Source: Bacillota bacterium
GTDB lineage: Bacteria > Bacillota_I > Bacilli_A > RF39 > UBA660
Reading direction: 5' to 3'
Length of the DNA stretch: 64,000 nucleotides
Assembly (NCBI GenBank): GCA_023430885.1
Contig: JAEYYH010000040.1
Location: 1-64,000 of the forward strand
A program made the position numbers and the translations under genes. The notes beneath the pieces were generated by a model that searched no databases, was not told where the DNA came from, and saw only the letters and a program-made list of their open reading frames with translations. Position 1 is the stretch's first letter. The number at the start of each line of letters is the position of its first letter. Of the stretch, positions 53,485 to 62,004 are shown piece after piece.

Positions 53485-53805
53485 TTAAATTAATTTATCA
53501 ATTATTTTTTTGGTTTCTTTCCAATCTTCTTTGTTTCGCAAATAATTCTTTTTACCCTCTTCAGTTATTTTGTAATATCTTCTCCTAGCCCCCTTGTCTT
53601 GGCTGCCCCAGTAAGATTCAATATATCCGTTTTCTTCTAATCTCTTAAATGCACAATATAAAGTTGCTTCTTTAAGTTCATAAGCATTATTCGTTTTTTC
53701 CTTAATGGTCTTATTAATTTCATATCCATAACTATCGTTATTAGTTAATAATGAAAGTATAATTGTTTCAGTATGACCTCTTATAATATCTGCTGTTAAC
53801 GCCAA
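53485..53805 (-). CDS. PadR-family transcription regulator
   Basis: A 106-residue winged-helix repressor: ETIILSLLTNNDSYGYEINKTIKEKTNNAYELKEATLYCAFKRLEENGYIESYWGSQDKGARRRYYKITEEGKKN is the PadR core. I place the start at TTG 53805 (LALTADIIRG, read as Met), because SD AGAGGTG lies just before it; the frame up to 53856 overlaps the promoter. It heads its operon, and its promoter is bracketed by the inverted repeat 53820-53865, so it probably represses itself and the envelope genes until a ligand binds. Confidence 0.92.
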   Translation of the reverse strand: MALTADIIRGHTETIILSLLTNNDSYGYEINKTIKEKTNNAYELKEATLYCAFKRLEENGYIESYWGSQDKGARRRYYKITEEGKKNYLRNKEDWKETKKIIDKLI

Positions 53806-53819
53806 TTCTCTCACCTCTT

Positions 53820-53865
53820 TGATATACATAATACCATAGCATACCTCACCTGTCAATGTATATCA
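53820..53865 (-). promoter_or_regulatory. PadR operon promoter and operator repeat
   Basis: On the minus strand TTGACA (53856-53851), 17 bp, TATTAT (53833-53828). The 10-bp inverted repeat TGATATACAT (53820-53829) / ATGTATATCA (53856-53865) brackets the promoter, touching -35 and -10. This is the likely PadR autoregulatory site. Confidence 0.75.
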
Positions 53866-53915
53866 CAATTATATGTATAAAAATTTAATTAATGCACATT
53901 TATGTTTATAAAAAC

Positions 53916-53942
53916 AAAAAAACCTAATTAATAGGTTTTTTT
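53916..53942 (-). terminator. intrinsic terminator of the 53924-54871 GT2 gene
   Basis: 11-bp stem AAAAAAACCTA (53916-53926) with TAGGTTTTTTT (53932-53942), T-run on the minus strand. Includes the stop codon. Confidence 0.85.
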
Positions 53943-54871
53943 AATAGTTCTTCTAAACAAAAACTTAATTTCATCAAATGATATCCTAAGATAGATCTTA
54001 TACATAACATTTTCTTACTAAATTCAATTCTTGTATCTCTTAAAGCATATCTACGATACAATTTTATATAACTATATAATTGTTTACGATAATCATTGTC
54101 TTTAACATCTCTAAATAAATCAATAGCTTCAAAACATATTTTTGTCTTACAATAATCTTCTAATTCAGGATAGTGTTCTTCCATAAACGTTAGCATATCA
54201 AAACAACTACCAATTTTTTTCATACGGTCAGAATCAGTTATTTTATTTTTAAAATACACTTTGTTTAGTACAAGGCAGTAATTCTCTGCTGTACTAACGA
54301 CTATTTTATTAGCTTTATCAAAAATTTTATACGTAGTAATGAAATCATCATAGTATGTTACATTAGGATATATAATATCTTGAAATAATTCTTTTTTATA
54401 AAGTTTAGCATAGAAATGACTTTTAAATTTCATATGCATATAATTAGCCATTATTTCTTTACCAGTATATACTTCCACTTTTTCTATTTTAGTAGGTTTA
54501 GTATCTGTAAAATAACGCCCAGTACAAACCATGTCAGTTTTTTCATCTCTAATTAATTTTAACATATAATCAACATAATTTGGAGTAACATAATCACCAC
54601 CATCAATAATGGTAATGTATTTACCTTTAGCATGACTAATACCAATATTTTTCAAGTTTTTCTTGTTACTATTAGTAACAGTTATAATCTCTATTCTTTT
54701 ATCTAAGTCTTTATAATATTCACATATTTTTAATGAATTATCTTCTGTTTTCTTATATATAAGTAATATTTCTAGATTCTTGTATGTTTGCTTCAAAATA
54801 GAATCTAAACAACTACTGATATAAGACTCAATGTCGTTAATTAAAACTATTACACTAACTAAATCCTTCAT
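53924..54871 (-). CDS. family 2 glycosyltransferase
   Basis: A GT2 enzyme of 315 residues. SVIVLINDIESYISSCLDSILKQTYKNLEILLIYKK at the start and ITIIDGGDYVTPNYVDYML, where DxD reads DGGD, a variant. The ordinary KARN-type motif is partly kept (NLKNIGISHAKGKY). A basic helical C-terminal third fits membrane contact. ATG 54871 with SD TAGGTGATAG. -10 TGCTATAAT at 54888-54896, very close to the start. Acceptor unknown. Confidence 0.85.
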   Translation of the reverse strand: MKDLVSVIVLINDIESYISSCLDSILKQTYKNLEILLIYKKTEDNSLKICEYYKDLDKRIEIITVTNSNKKNLKNIGISHAKGKYITIIDGGDYVTPNYVDYMLKLIRDEKTDMVCTGRYFTDTKPTKIEKVEVYTGKEIMANYMHMKFKSHFYAKLYKKELFQDIIYPNVTYYDDFITTYKIFDKANKIVVSTAENYCLVLNKVYFKNKITDSDRMKKIGSCFDMLTFMEEHYPELEDYCKTKICFEAIDLFRDVKDNDYRKQLYSYIKLYRRYALRDTRIEFSKKMLCIRSILGYHLMKLSFCLEELLKKPIN

Positions 54872-54887
54872 ACTATCACCTATTAGA

Positions 54888-54896
54888 ATTATAGCA
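54888..54896 (-). promoter_or_regulatory. extended -10 of the 53924-54871 gene
   Basis: TGCTATAAT on the minus strand, only 16 nt before the ATG at 54871. The SD begins 5 nt after the -10, so the predicted mRNA starts almost at the SD. Confidence 0.6.
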
Positions 54897-54926
54897 TAAA
54901 AAAGCAAAACATTAAAGTTTTGCTTT
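54897..54926 (-). terminator. intrinsic terminator of the 54932-55498 gene
   Basis: 10-bp stem AAAGCAAAAC (54901-54910) with GTTTTGCTTT (54917-54926), T-run on the minus strand. Confidence 0.85.
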
Positions 54927-54931
54927 ATATA

Positions 54932-55498
54932 TTAATAAAATAACTTAACATTTTGATATAAAGGATTTACATCTAATTTAAATTCGTCTTCAACAACTTC
55001 ACCATCTATTGAAGTCATATTAACTTTTAAATATAAATTATCCACAATATTAGCTTTAATATCGTTAGTGAATATATCAATATTATCATTATTCTCAGTA
55101 ACATCAAATTTTATTTTTTCTAAATAATCATTTAAATTAAACCCTTCATCCGAAGTTGAAGAGAATGAATTAATTAAGTAATACTCATCATCAACAACTA
55201 CATATAAACCCATTTCAATATACATAGCATTTATTATATCGCCTTTATAAGTTATATCAGATACTTTAAGTATACTGTCATCTTTAGTTAAAACTAATAA
55301 CCCATTATTTACATTAAAACTATCTGTATTTGTATTTACTTCATACACTGTACATTTATTATAATTATTAAATAAGAATAGTGAAAGAAGTAAAATAATA
55401 AGTAACAAAACAGTATAATAAAAATGATGTTTATTAAATGTATAATCCTTAAAATAATTCTTTAATTCTTTAGTAAACTTTCCTTTTCCCCTTCTCAT
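54932..55498 (-). CDS. membrane-anchored protein, unknown
   Basis: A 188-residue protein with a basic N-terminus, one membrane segment (about residues 27-46, FYYTVLLLIILLLSLFLFNN) and an extracellular beta-rich domain (NVNNGLLVLTKDDSILKVSDITYKGDI and following). No motif recognised. SD AGGAGGA. -10 TGTTATAAT at 55521-55529. Single gene. Confidence 0.7.
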   Translation of the reverse strand: MRRGKGKFTKELKNYFKDYTFNKHHFYYTVLLLIILLLSLFLFNNYNKCTVYEVNTNTDSFNVNNGLLVLTKDDSILKVSDITYKGDIINAMYIEMGLYVVVDDEYYLINSFSSTSDEGFNLNDYLEKIKFDVTENNDNIDIFTNDIKANIVDNLYLKVNMTSIDGEVVEDEFKLDVNPLYQNVKLFY

Positions 55499-55520
55499 AC
55501 ATATTCCTCCTATTATTTAT

Positions 55521-55529
55521 ATTATAACA
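55521..55529 (-). promoter_or_regulatory. extended -10 of the 54932-55498 gene
   Basis: TGTTATAAT on the minus strand, 22 nt before the ATG at 55498. Confidence 0.6.
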
Positions 55530-55646
55530 TATAGTTATATAAAAAAACTAGTATATTTTATATGGGTAATTTCTTATAAAAGACATTACAAATTAATAAT
55601 ATGTTTGAAGAATATGCTATAATAAAATTAAAATGGTGGGGATATT

Positions 55647-56324
55647 ATGAAGATATTTTTAATAAGACATGGTGAAAGTATGCAAAATACTGGAGAGAAT
55701 TTTGATATAAAGTTACCTGATCATAAAGTATACTTAACTGAAGAAGGAGAAAAACAAGCTGATTTAGCGGGAAAATTTTTAAAGGGATTTGTATTAGAAA
55801 AGAATATTGATATTTCTAATGCTACTTTATGGGTTAGTCCTTTTACTAGAACTAGGCAAACAGCTAAGATTATTAATAATCATTTAAATATTAAAGACGT
55901 TAAAGAAGATATAACTTTAATTGAGCAAAGATATGGCTTATTTAGTGATAATCCAATAGAAGAATGCCGCAAAAGATTTCCTGAACAATTTGAATTATAT
56001 GATAGATATTATCAGAATGATGGTAAGTTTTATGCTAAATTACCCCAAGGGGAAAGTCCATATGATGTAGCCCTTAGAATGAAACAGTTTATTGAAACAA
56101 TATTTAGAGATTTAAATGAAGGCAAAGACACTTTATTTATTGTTAGTCATGGTACCACCATTAGAGCTTTTCTACTAAACTGGTTTCATTATTCTCCTGA
56201 ATGGTTCAATGCTGAACCAAATATGAAAAACTGTGCTATTAGATATATAGAAAAAAGTAATGGTATAAGTACTGACAATAACTATATATATGGTGGCGAA
56301 AAAGTCAAAAAATTAGTAAAATAA
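55647..56324 (+). CDS. histidine phosphatase family protein
   Basis: A 225-residue phosphoglycerate-mutase-like phosphatase. The phospho-accepting His is in IFLIRHGESMQN (RHG), the second His in FIVSHGTTIRAFLLNWF, and SPFTRTRQTAKII is the Arg-rich block. Its own -10 TGCTATAAT lies about 25 nt upstream; it ends at a hairpin shared with serS. It may act on sugar phosphates or nucleotides; unknown substrate. Confidence 0.92.
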   Translation: MKIFLIRHGESMQNTGENFDIKLPDHKVYLTEEGEKQADLAGKFLKGFVLEKNIDISNATLWVSPFTRTRQTAKIINNHLNIKDVKEDITLIEQRYGLFSDNPIEECRKRFPEQFELYDRYYQNDGKFYAKLPQGESPYDVALRMKQFIETIFRDLNEGKDTLFIVSHGTTIRAFLLNWFHYSPEWFNAEPNMKNCAIRYIEKSNGISTDNNYIYGGEKVKKLVK

Positions 56325-56352
56325 AAAGATGCATTTAATATGCATCTATTTT
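56323..56352. terminator. bidirectional terminator between the phosphatase and serS
   Basis: 8-bp stem AGATGCAT (56327-56334) with ATGCATCT (56340-56347), A- and T-runs at both sides. Confidence 0.82.
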
Positions 56353-57632
56353 TTTGGAATTAATTTTTCTATTCCACCCATGTAAGGTCTTAGGGCTACT
56401 GGAACATTTACACTACCATCTTCATTAACATTGTTTTCTAAGAAAGCAATTAATCCTCTTGGTGTAGCAAGTACTGTATTATTTAATGTATGAACATAAT
56501 ATGTTCCATCTTCACCTTTAGTACGAATACCAAGTCTTCTAGCTTGTGCATCGCCTAAGGTACTACAACTACCTACTTCAAAATATTTCTTTTGTCTTGG
56601 ACTCCAAGCTTCAACATCACAGCTTTTTACTTTAAGATCTGCTAAATCGCCACTACAACATTCAAGTGTTCTAACTGGAACATCTAAACTTCTAAAGAAT
56701 TCAACTGTATAACTCCACATTTTATTATACCAGTCCATAGACTCTTCTGGTTTACAAAGTACTACCATCTCTTGTTTTTCAAATTGGTGTACTCTATATA
56801 TACCTCTTTCCTCTATACCATGAGCTCCAACTTCTTTTCTAAAGCATGGAGAATAAGAAGTTAAAGATATTGGAAGTTCATTTTCTTTAACGATTTGATC
56901 TTTAAACTTACCGATCATTGAATGCTCACTTGTACCAATTAGATATAAGTCTTCACCTTCTATTTTATACATCATAGCATCCATTTCTTCAAAACTCATA
57001 ACACCTGTTACAACATCACTTCTAATCATAAATGGAGGTACGCAGTATGTAAAATCTTTATTAATCATAAAATCTCTTGCGTATGAAAGCATAGCTGAAT
57101 GTAATCTTGCAACATCTCCCATTAAGTAGTAAAAACCATTACCACTGGTTCTTCCAGCACTGTCTTTATCTAGTCCATTTAATCTGTCAATAATGTCAGC
57201 ATGATATGGAACTTCAAAACTTGGTACTACTGGTTCACCAAACTTTTCTATTTCAACATTCTCATTATCATCTTTACCTACTGGTACAGTATCATCAATT
57301 ATGTTTGGAATAACCATCATTTTTTCTTTGATTTCTTTTTGAAGTGTTTCTTCTTCCACTTCAAGTTTAGCTATTTTTTCACCATAGTCTGCTACATCTT
57401 TTTTAACATTTTCTGCTTCTTCTTTTTTACCTTCACGCATTAAGTTACCTATTTCAGCACTTTTAGCATTCTTATCAGCTCTTAAGTTATCAGCAGTTTG
57501 CTTTGCATCGCGATATTTAATATCTAAATCGTAGATTTCATCTACTATAGCAAGTTTTCTATCTTGAAATTTCTTTTTAATATTCTCTTTTACTAAATCT
57601 TTATTTTCTCTTATTAATTTTATATCTATCAT
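56346..57632 (-). CDS. serS: seryl-tRNA synthetase
   Basis: Charges tRNA-Ser and tRNA-Sec. A class II enzyme of 428 residues: N-terminal coiled-coil arm (MIDIKLIRENKDLVKENIKKKFQDRK to about 110), motif 2 SPCFRKEVGAHGIEERGIYRVHQFEKQEMVVLCKPEE, motif 3 NTVLATPRGLIAFLENN. ATG overlaps the acetyltransferase stop as ATGA. The T-box at 58105-58325 lies ahead of both genes and reads a Ser codon, so both respond to uncharged tRNA-Ser. Confidence 0.96.
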   Translation of the reverse strand: MIDIKLIRENKDLVKENIKKKFQDRKLAIVDEIYDLDIKYRDAKQTADNLRADKNAKSAEIGNLMREGKKEEAENVKKDVADYGEKIAKLEVEEETLQKEIKEKMMVIPNIIDDTVPVGKDDNENVEIEKFGEPVVPSFEVPYHADIIDRLNGLDKDSAGRTSGNGFYYLMGDVARLHSAMLSYARDFMINKDFTYCVPPFMIRSDVVTGVMSFEEMDAMMYKIEGEDLYLIGTSEHSMIGKFKDQIVKENELPISLTSYSPCFRKEVGAHGIEERGIYRVHQFEKQEMVVLCKPEESMDWYNKMWSYTVEFFRSLDVPVRTLECCSGDLADLKVKSCDVEAWSPRQKKYFEVGSCSTLGDAQARRLGIRTKGEDGTYYVHTLNNTVLATPRGLIAFLENNVNEDGSVNVPVALRPYMGGIEKLIPKK

Positions 57633-58093
57633 TTTTGTCTTTCTCCTTTTTCATTTACATTCCATTCATATATCGACACATATGGAGTGCCAGTTTGATA
57701 TAATTTCATATTTTTAGGGACATTTTTCACTTCGATAAAACGCGCTCCTAAATTTTCAATTGTCCTGATGGAGGACTTGTTCTCCGGATGAGCTGTTATT
57801 ATTAGCTCTTCAACACCATAGTAGGACGCAACTTCTGCAAGTAACCTAGTTGCTTTTTCAGCATAATGATTACCTCTACTATATGGCAGTATCTCATATT
57901 CAATATTACCTAAATAATAGTTTTCTTCATTCTTCTGCATTCTTATACCGCACTGTCCAACTTTTTCATTAGTACTTACACTATAAATAATATAGTAAAA
58001 TTGTCCAGTTGATTCTAAACCCAGATTAAGTCTTAGTTCTATTTCACCATCACTAAGTAATCTTAAATCACTTTGTATATTTTTAGCAACCAT
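57629..58093 (-). CDS. GNAT acetyltransferase (RimJ/RimL-like), T-box controlled
   Basis: A 154-residue GNAT enzyme related to RimJ/RimL-type N-acetyltransferases: GELELRLNLGLESTGQFYYIIYSVSTNEKVGQCGIRMQKNE, YYLGNIEYEILPYSRGNHYAEKATRLLAEVAS with the acetyl-CoA binding turn SRGNHYA, and IITAHPENKSSIRTIENLGARFIEV. The ATG at 58093 has SD AAGGAGG; the frame to 58144 runs through the T-box terminator. It lies between the T-box and serS and shares ATGA with serS. Substrate unknown; a link to serine metabolism is implied by the leader. Confidence 0.88.
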   Translation of the reverse strand: MVAKNIQSDLRLLSDGEIELRLNLGLESTGQFYYIIYSVSTNEKVGQCGIRMQKNEENYYLGNIEYEILPYSRGNHYAEKATRLLAEVASYYGVEELIITAHPENKSSIRTIENLGARFIEVKNVPKNMKLYQTGTPYVSIYEWNVNEKGERQK

Positions 58094-58104
58094 ATTTCGC
58101 CTCC

Positions 58105-58325
58105 TTAACAAAAAAAGACCAAAGTATAGGAGTGCATAAGGCACGGTACCATCCTACTTTGATCTTAATTAATATAACGGTATTATCCGGAAATGTTTAC
58201 ATTTCTCTTAGAAGTAGATTCATAAAATATTATTGTTTATTTCCACCAAACATAAACTCTCTATAAAATAATTAATTTTATTACTATTCTTCGTCTTCAA
58301 GTTATATATATTTTACCACATTTTT
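58105..58325 (-). promoter_or_regulatory. T-box leader of the GNAT-serS operon
   Basis: Minus-strand leader with the T-box core GTAGGATGGTACCGTGCC (58140-58157). The terminator pairs GATCAAAGTAGG (58153-58164 region) with CCTATACTTTGGTC, then seven T (58110-58116). The specifier TCT (Ser) is at 58218-58216, in GAATCTAC. Stem I apical text is GGTGGAAA. It is the serine-specific counterpart of the proS leader. The stretch 58331-58476 between it and the next promoter is AT-rich and holds nothing I can name. Confidence 0.92.
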
Positions 58326-58476
58326 AAAAAAAATAAACATTTTTTTAATTAACAACTTTATTATTTAATATTTCAAATATTATTATATATATTATAATAG
58401 ATATAATTTTTTTATTTTGCTACTTTAATAGGTTATTACTTGTCAGTATTTTAAGTCGATTTTTGTAAAAATATGT

Positions 58477-58504
58477 TTGCCTTAAGATAATTATATGTTA
58501 TAAT
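58477..58504 (+). promoter_or_regulatory. promoter of the small membrane protein gene
   Basis: TTGCCT (58477-58482), 16-bp spacer, TATAAT (58499-58504), also with TG as an extended -10. The SD is AAGGTAGGGTG before the ATG at 58537. Confidence 0.65.
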
Positions 58505-58536
58505 ATTATCATAATAAGAAGGTAGGGTGTGAGAAA

Positions 58537-58803
58537 ATGGTTAAGAAAGTAAATAAAAAAGATACTGAAAATAAAGTAGTTAGAAACATAATTATTCAAG
58601 GATGTCTTCAAGCAGCAGTTATAAGTGTATTTATTCTACTAATGTTTGGTAGTGGTAATGCAACTATAGTAGCTATACTAGATGCAATTAAAGAAGCAAA
58701 AGTTGAAGCATGGCAAATTGCAGCTATAGCATTCCCTATTATGTTTGTTGCTTGTACTATCGTACAATTATTAACATACATTTTAAATAGTAATAAAAAA
58801 TAA
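58537..58803 (+). CDS. small membrane protein, two helices
   Basis: An 88-residue protein with two membrane segments (LQAAVISVFILLMFGSGNATIVAIL and IAAIAFPIMFVACTIVQLLTYIL) separated by a charged loop (DAIKEAKVEAWQ), and a basic N-terminus. Not recognised. Own promoter, and a strong bidirectional terminator shared with addA. Size and layout resemble several small Bacillota membrane proteins of unknown role. Confidence 0.7.
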   Translation: MVKKVNKKDTENKVVRNIIIQGCLQAAVISVFILLMFGSGNATIVAILDAIKEAKVEAWQIAAIAFPIMFVACTIVQLLTYILNSNKK

Positions 58804-58828
58804 GAGAAATTAATCTCTTATTTTTTTA
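58796..58828. terminator. bidirectional terminator between the 58537 gene and addA
   Basis: 13-bp stem AAAAAATAAGAGA (58796-58808) with TCTCTTATTTTTT (58815-58827), A- and T-runs at both sides. Confidence 0.88.
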
Positions 58829-61800
58829 TACTCACTATCAAGTATAGAATATAAATATCCTTCTACTTCTTTATTAGTAATACTTTTTATATAATTAATA
58901 TACCCTTTTACCTGATCTACATAATATGGTTTAGTTATATCTTTAAGTTTATAATCAACAATTATAAACTTATTTTCTTCTTCAATTAGTAAATCAATAA
59001 TACCATGCGAATCATCAGTATAAAATTCATACTCTTTATATATCTTACTTGAAACAATACTGCTCATAAATGGCATATTAAAGAATGTTTTAATTTTATC
59101 TTTAATAAAATCACTTAGTTCGTAATTATTTAAATCTTCTTCATAATTAGTAAAATCTAAATATTCTAAAACTTCATGTACATTTAATCCTGAAGTAGTT
59201 TCACTAGCTTTTTCTATAACATTTCTAGTATGTGAAAAAGTTTTTTCTTCTAGTTTATTCGCTTTTAAATCTAATACTTCTGTATCATACTTAAAATCTA
59301 TTTTATTTAAACTATCCTTATAATTAACTTCTTTTAATCTTTCATAACCCCTATCTACTTCATAATTAACATTAGTTATATATTTAGATAGAATTGGTTT
59401 TAAAGACGCTAGAACACTACCAAAATTATTATATTTTTGTCTCTCAAGATTATTTACTACATCATTTTGATAAGGAAGTAGTATATCATCAGATTCATTA
59501 ATTGGATTAATCATTATCATTTGTTCTTTAGCTCTAGTTAACGCTACATAAAGTACTCTAAGTCTTTCAGCTATATCTTCCTTTAAATAATTATCCATTA
59601 ATAATCTTTTATATATAGTATTAGTTAAACCTTCTTTAAATACTGGCATAACAATACCATATTCACTACTAAAAATAAATCTATCATTTAAATCCGCTTT
59701 ATTAAAGTTACTATATAATAACGGAAAATAACATACTGGATACTCAAGACCTTTGGATTTATGAATAGTCATAATATTAACAGAATTACTTGACGTATCT
59801 TTTTTATTAGCAAACTGAATATCTAACTTTTTATCAAAGACATTATCAAAATAAATAATAAAGTCATTTAAGTTATAGCCCATTTCTTCTAACTTAGACG
59901 CTACATCTACTATATAATCTAACTTTTTATTAACGCTATCTACATTACTAATATTTATAGATTTTAGATAAAAATCAAATTCTTTGTATACATCAAGTAT
60001 TAAATTACTAATACTCTCTTTCTTAGATAAAGTAGCTAGTTTATTAATACTATTAAATAATTTAGAAAATAAAGGATTAGTAAGAATATCTTTGTTAGTT
60101 ATACTAGTAAAAATATCATTATCATTAAAATTAAATAAATATGATCTAGCTACAGATAAGAATGGATAATCAAGTTCACTATAATTTTTTGTTCTTACAA
60201 TATTAATTAATTTTAGTATATTTTTAAGAACATATATTTCACTTGAATAAACAAATTCTTCTTCCTTATGTACTATGATAGGAACACCTTTATAATCAAA
60301 TATTTTTTTAAATAATTCAAACTTTGTTTTTTTATCTACTAGTATTACAAAGTCTTTATATGAAGCATCATGAAATGTTTTTGATTTTACATCAAATATC
60401 TGATACTTATTTTTAACTTTATTTATAATATCATCTACTATAATAAAAGCTTCTATTTCATCTTTACTATATTTGCCTTTATTATCACCACTTTTATAAT
60501 CATAGTTATATATTTCTAAATTATAATTTTGGCTAGTAGAACCCTCATTTGAATAAGTTTTATTGCCATATATCATATTATGACCATCTTGGTAATTAGC
60601 ACCACCAATTTCTTCATCCATAATATGATTAAACATTAAGTTAATGCCTGATAAAACTTCTTCTCTTGATCTAAAGTTCTTATTTAAATCAAGAGCATAT
60701 CCCCCTAATCCATTTTTATAATTATGATATTTTCCCATAAATATTTTTGGATTAGCATTTCTAAATCTATATATTGATTGTTTAACGTCTCCTACCATGT
60801 AAACATTATTATTACTAATAAGGGATATAAAGTAATCACCAATATCATTAGTATCTTGATATTCATCAATCATTATTTCATTAGTTTTATTTTTTATGTT
60901 TTCTCTTATTTCAGGATGTTCTTCTAATAAACTTATAGCAAGTCTTGTAATATCACTAAATTCATAAGCATTTTTTTCTTTTTTAAACTCTAAAACTTCT
61001 TCATCTAAATCTTTTAAAATACTAACCATAACTGATGCATAATCTTTAGTACTTAGTAGTTCTTCCTCTATTTCATCAGTAGATTCATACTCTACTAAAT
61101 CTCTTAAGTCATCAGTATACTTCTTAAGTTTTTCTAAATAACCTTTTATTTCATCAATATCTTCTTGTTCTATTTTCTTAGTCTTTTTAATAGTAGGAAG
61201 TCTAAATAATTCGATATTTTTTTTATAATCATCATATTTTTTAGCATAGTTTAAACTATCTAAACTTTCTTCCATACTTGCTATTTTAGAAGCAAGTTCT
61301 TCATTAGTAACAATGTTTTTAATACTTTCTAAAAGCATCATTATTACATCTCTAGTATCAGATATTAATTTTAAATAATCATTAATCTTATCTTGTATAA
61401 AAGATATGTCATAATACTTATTCATATAGTTATCTAAGAAATCTTTTCTCTTACAAATACTATCTGTTTTATTATAAATACTAAGAATGGCTTTTTTTAT
61501 AGAAGCATCATCTTTATTAGTATAAGTATCGAGTAACTTTAAGAATTCTTTATCATCATAGTACTTCTCTATAACTGATTCTAGTATTTCTTCTTTAGCA
61601 ACTGCTAGAACTACATTATCAATAATACCTATATTACTTCCTATACCAAGAAGATAATGATACTTCTTTACTAGAGATAAACTATAAGCATCAAATGTAG
61701 TTATAGGGGCCTGGTCAATTAAGTAAAGTTGCTCTTTTAAATTAGAATCAATAGCTGCTGCTTTAACTATTTTATCTCTTACTCTTTCACGCATTTCTGC

Positions 61801-62004
61801 TGCGGCAGCATTAGTAAATGTTAGTATTATCATGTCATCAATAGAAATACCAGATTTGATTTTTTCAATAATTCTTTCAGTAAGAACAGCTGTTTTACCA
61901 GAACCTGCTCCTGCTGAGACAATTATATTTTTTCCTGTTAGGTAAATAGCTTGCCACTGTTCATCTGTCCATGTTACGCCAGCTGGTTTAGTTGGTATCA
62001 TCAT
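58810..62004 (-). CDS. addA: ATP-dependent helicase/nuclease subunit AddA
   Basis: The helicase-nuclease subunit of AddAB, which processes double-strand breaks for recombination, as RecBCD does. About 1064 residues: Walker A SAGAGSGKTAVLTERI (about 30-45), DEYQDTNDIGDYF, GDVKQSIYRFRNANP, LNKNFRSREEVL, IMTIHKSKGLEYPVCYFPLLYSNF, RLRVLYVALTRAKEQM, and the C-terminal RecB nuclease (GIIDLLIEEENKFIIVDYKLKD). ATG 62004 has SD AGGGGG; an ATG at 62001 and a GTG at 62010 are alternatives. It overlaps addB by 17 nt. Confidence 0.95.
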   Translation of the reverse strand: MMIPTKPAGVTWTDEQWQAIYLTGKNIIVSAGAGSGKTAVLTERIIEKIKSGISIDDMIILTFTNAAAAEMRERVRDKIVKAAAIDSNLKEQLYLIDQAPITTFDAYSLSLVKKYHYLLGIGSNIGIIDNVVLAVAKEEILESVIEKYYDDKEFLKLLDTYTNKDDASIKKAILSIYNKTDSICKRKDFLDNYMNKYYDISFIQDKINDYLKLISDTRDVIMMLLESIKNIVTNEELASKIASMEESLDSLNYAKKYDDYKKNIELFRLPTIKKTKKIEQEDIDEIKGYLEKLKKYTDDLRDLVEYESTDEIEEELLSTKDYASVMVSILKDLDEEVLEFKKEKNAYEFSDITRLAISLLEEHPEIRENIKNKTNEIMIDEYQDTNDIGDYFISLISNNNVYMVGDVKQSIYRFRNANPKIFMGKYHNYKNGLGGYALDLNKNFRSREEVLSGINLMFNHIMDEEIGGANYQDGHNMIYGNKTYSNEGSTSQNYNLEIYNYDYKSGDNKGKYSKDEIEAFIIVDDIINKVKNKYQIFDVKSKTFHDASYKDFVILVDKKTKFELFKKIFDYKGVPIIVHKEEEFVYSSEIYVLKNILKLINIVRTKNYSELDYPFLSVARSYLFNFNDNDIFTSITNKDILTNPLFSKLFNSINKLATLSKKESISNLILDVYKEFDFYLKSINISNVDSVNKKLDYIVDVASKLEEMGYNLNDFIIYFDNVFDKKLDIQFANKKDTSSNSVNIMTIHKSKGLEYPVCYFPLLYSNFNKADLNDRFIFSSEYGIVMPVFKEGLTNTIYKRLLMDNYLKEDIAERLRVLYVALTRAKEQMIMINPINESDDILLPYQNDVVNNLERQKYNNFGSVLASLKPILSKYITNVNYEVDRGYERLKEVNYKDSLNKIDFKYDTEVLDLKANKLEEKTFSHTRNVIEKASETTSGLNVHEVLEYLDFTNYEEDLNNYELSDFIKDKIKTFFNMPFMSSIVSSKIYKEYEFYTDDSHGIIDLLIEEENKFIIVDYKLKDITKPYYVDQVKGYINYIKSITNKEVEGYLYSILDSEYKKIRD

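Noticed and set aside
57201..57443. Plus-strand open frame opposite serS
   Set aside because: Phe/Ile/Tyr-rich antisense of the SerRS coiled coil, no SD and no family.
56346..58093. Possibility of a Mollicute-type code with TGA as Trp
   Set aside because: TGA ends the acetyltransferase, dacB and spmA in ATGA overlaps, and Trp residues at conserved positions are encoded by TGG, so the standard code holds.
58094..58144. Longer N-terminus for the acetyltransferase starting at 58144
   Set aside because: It runs through the T-box terminator and has no SD; the ATG at 58093 has AAGGAGG.
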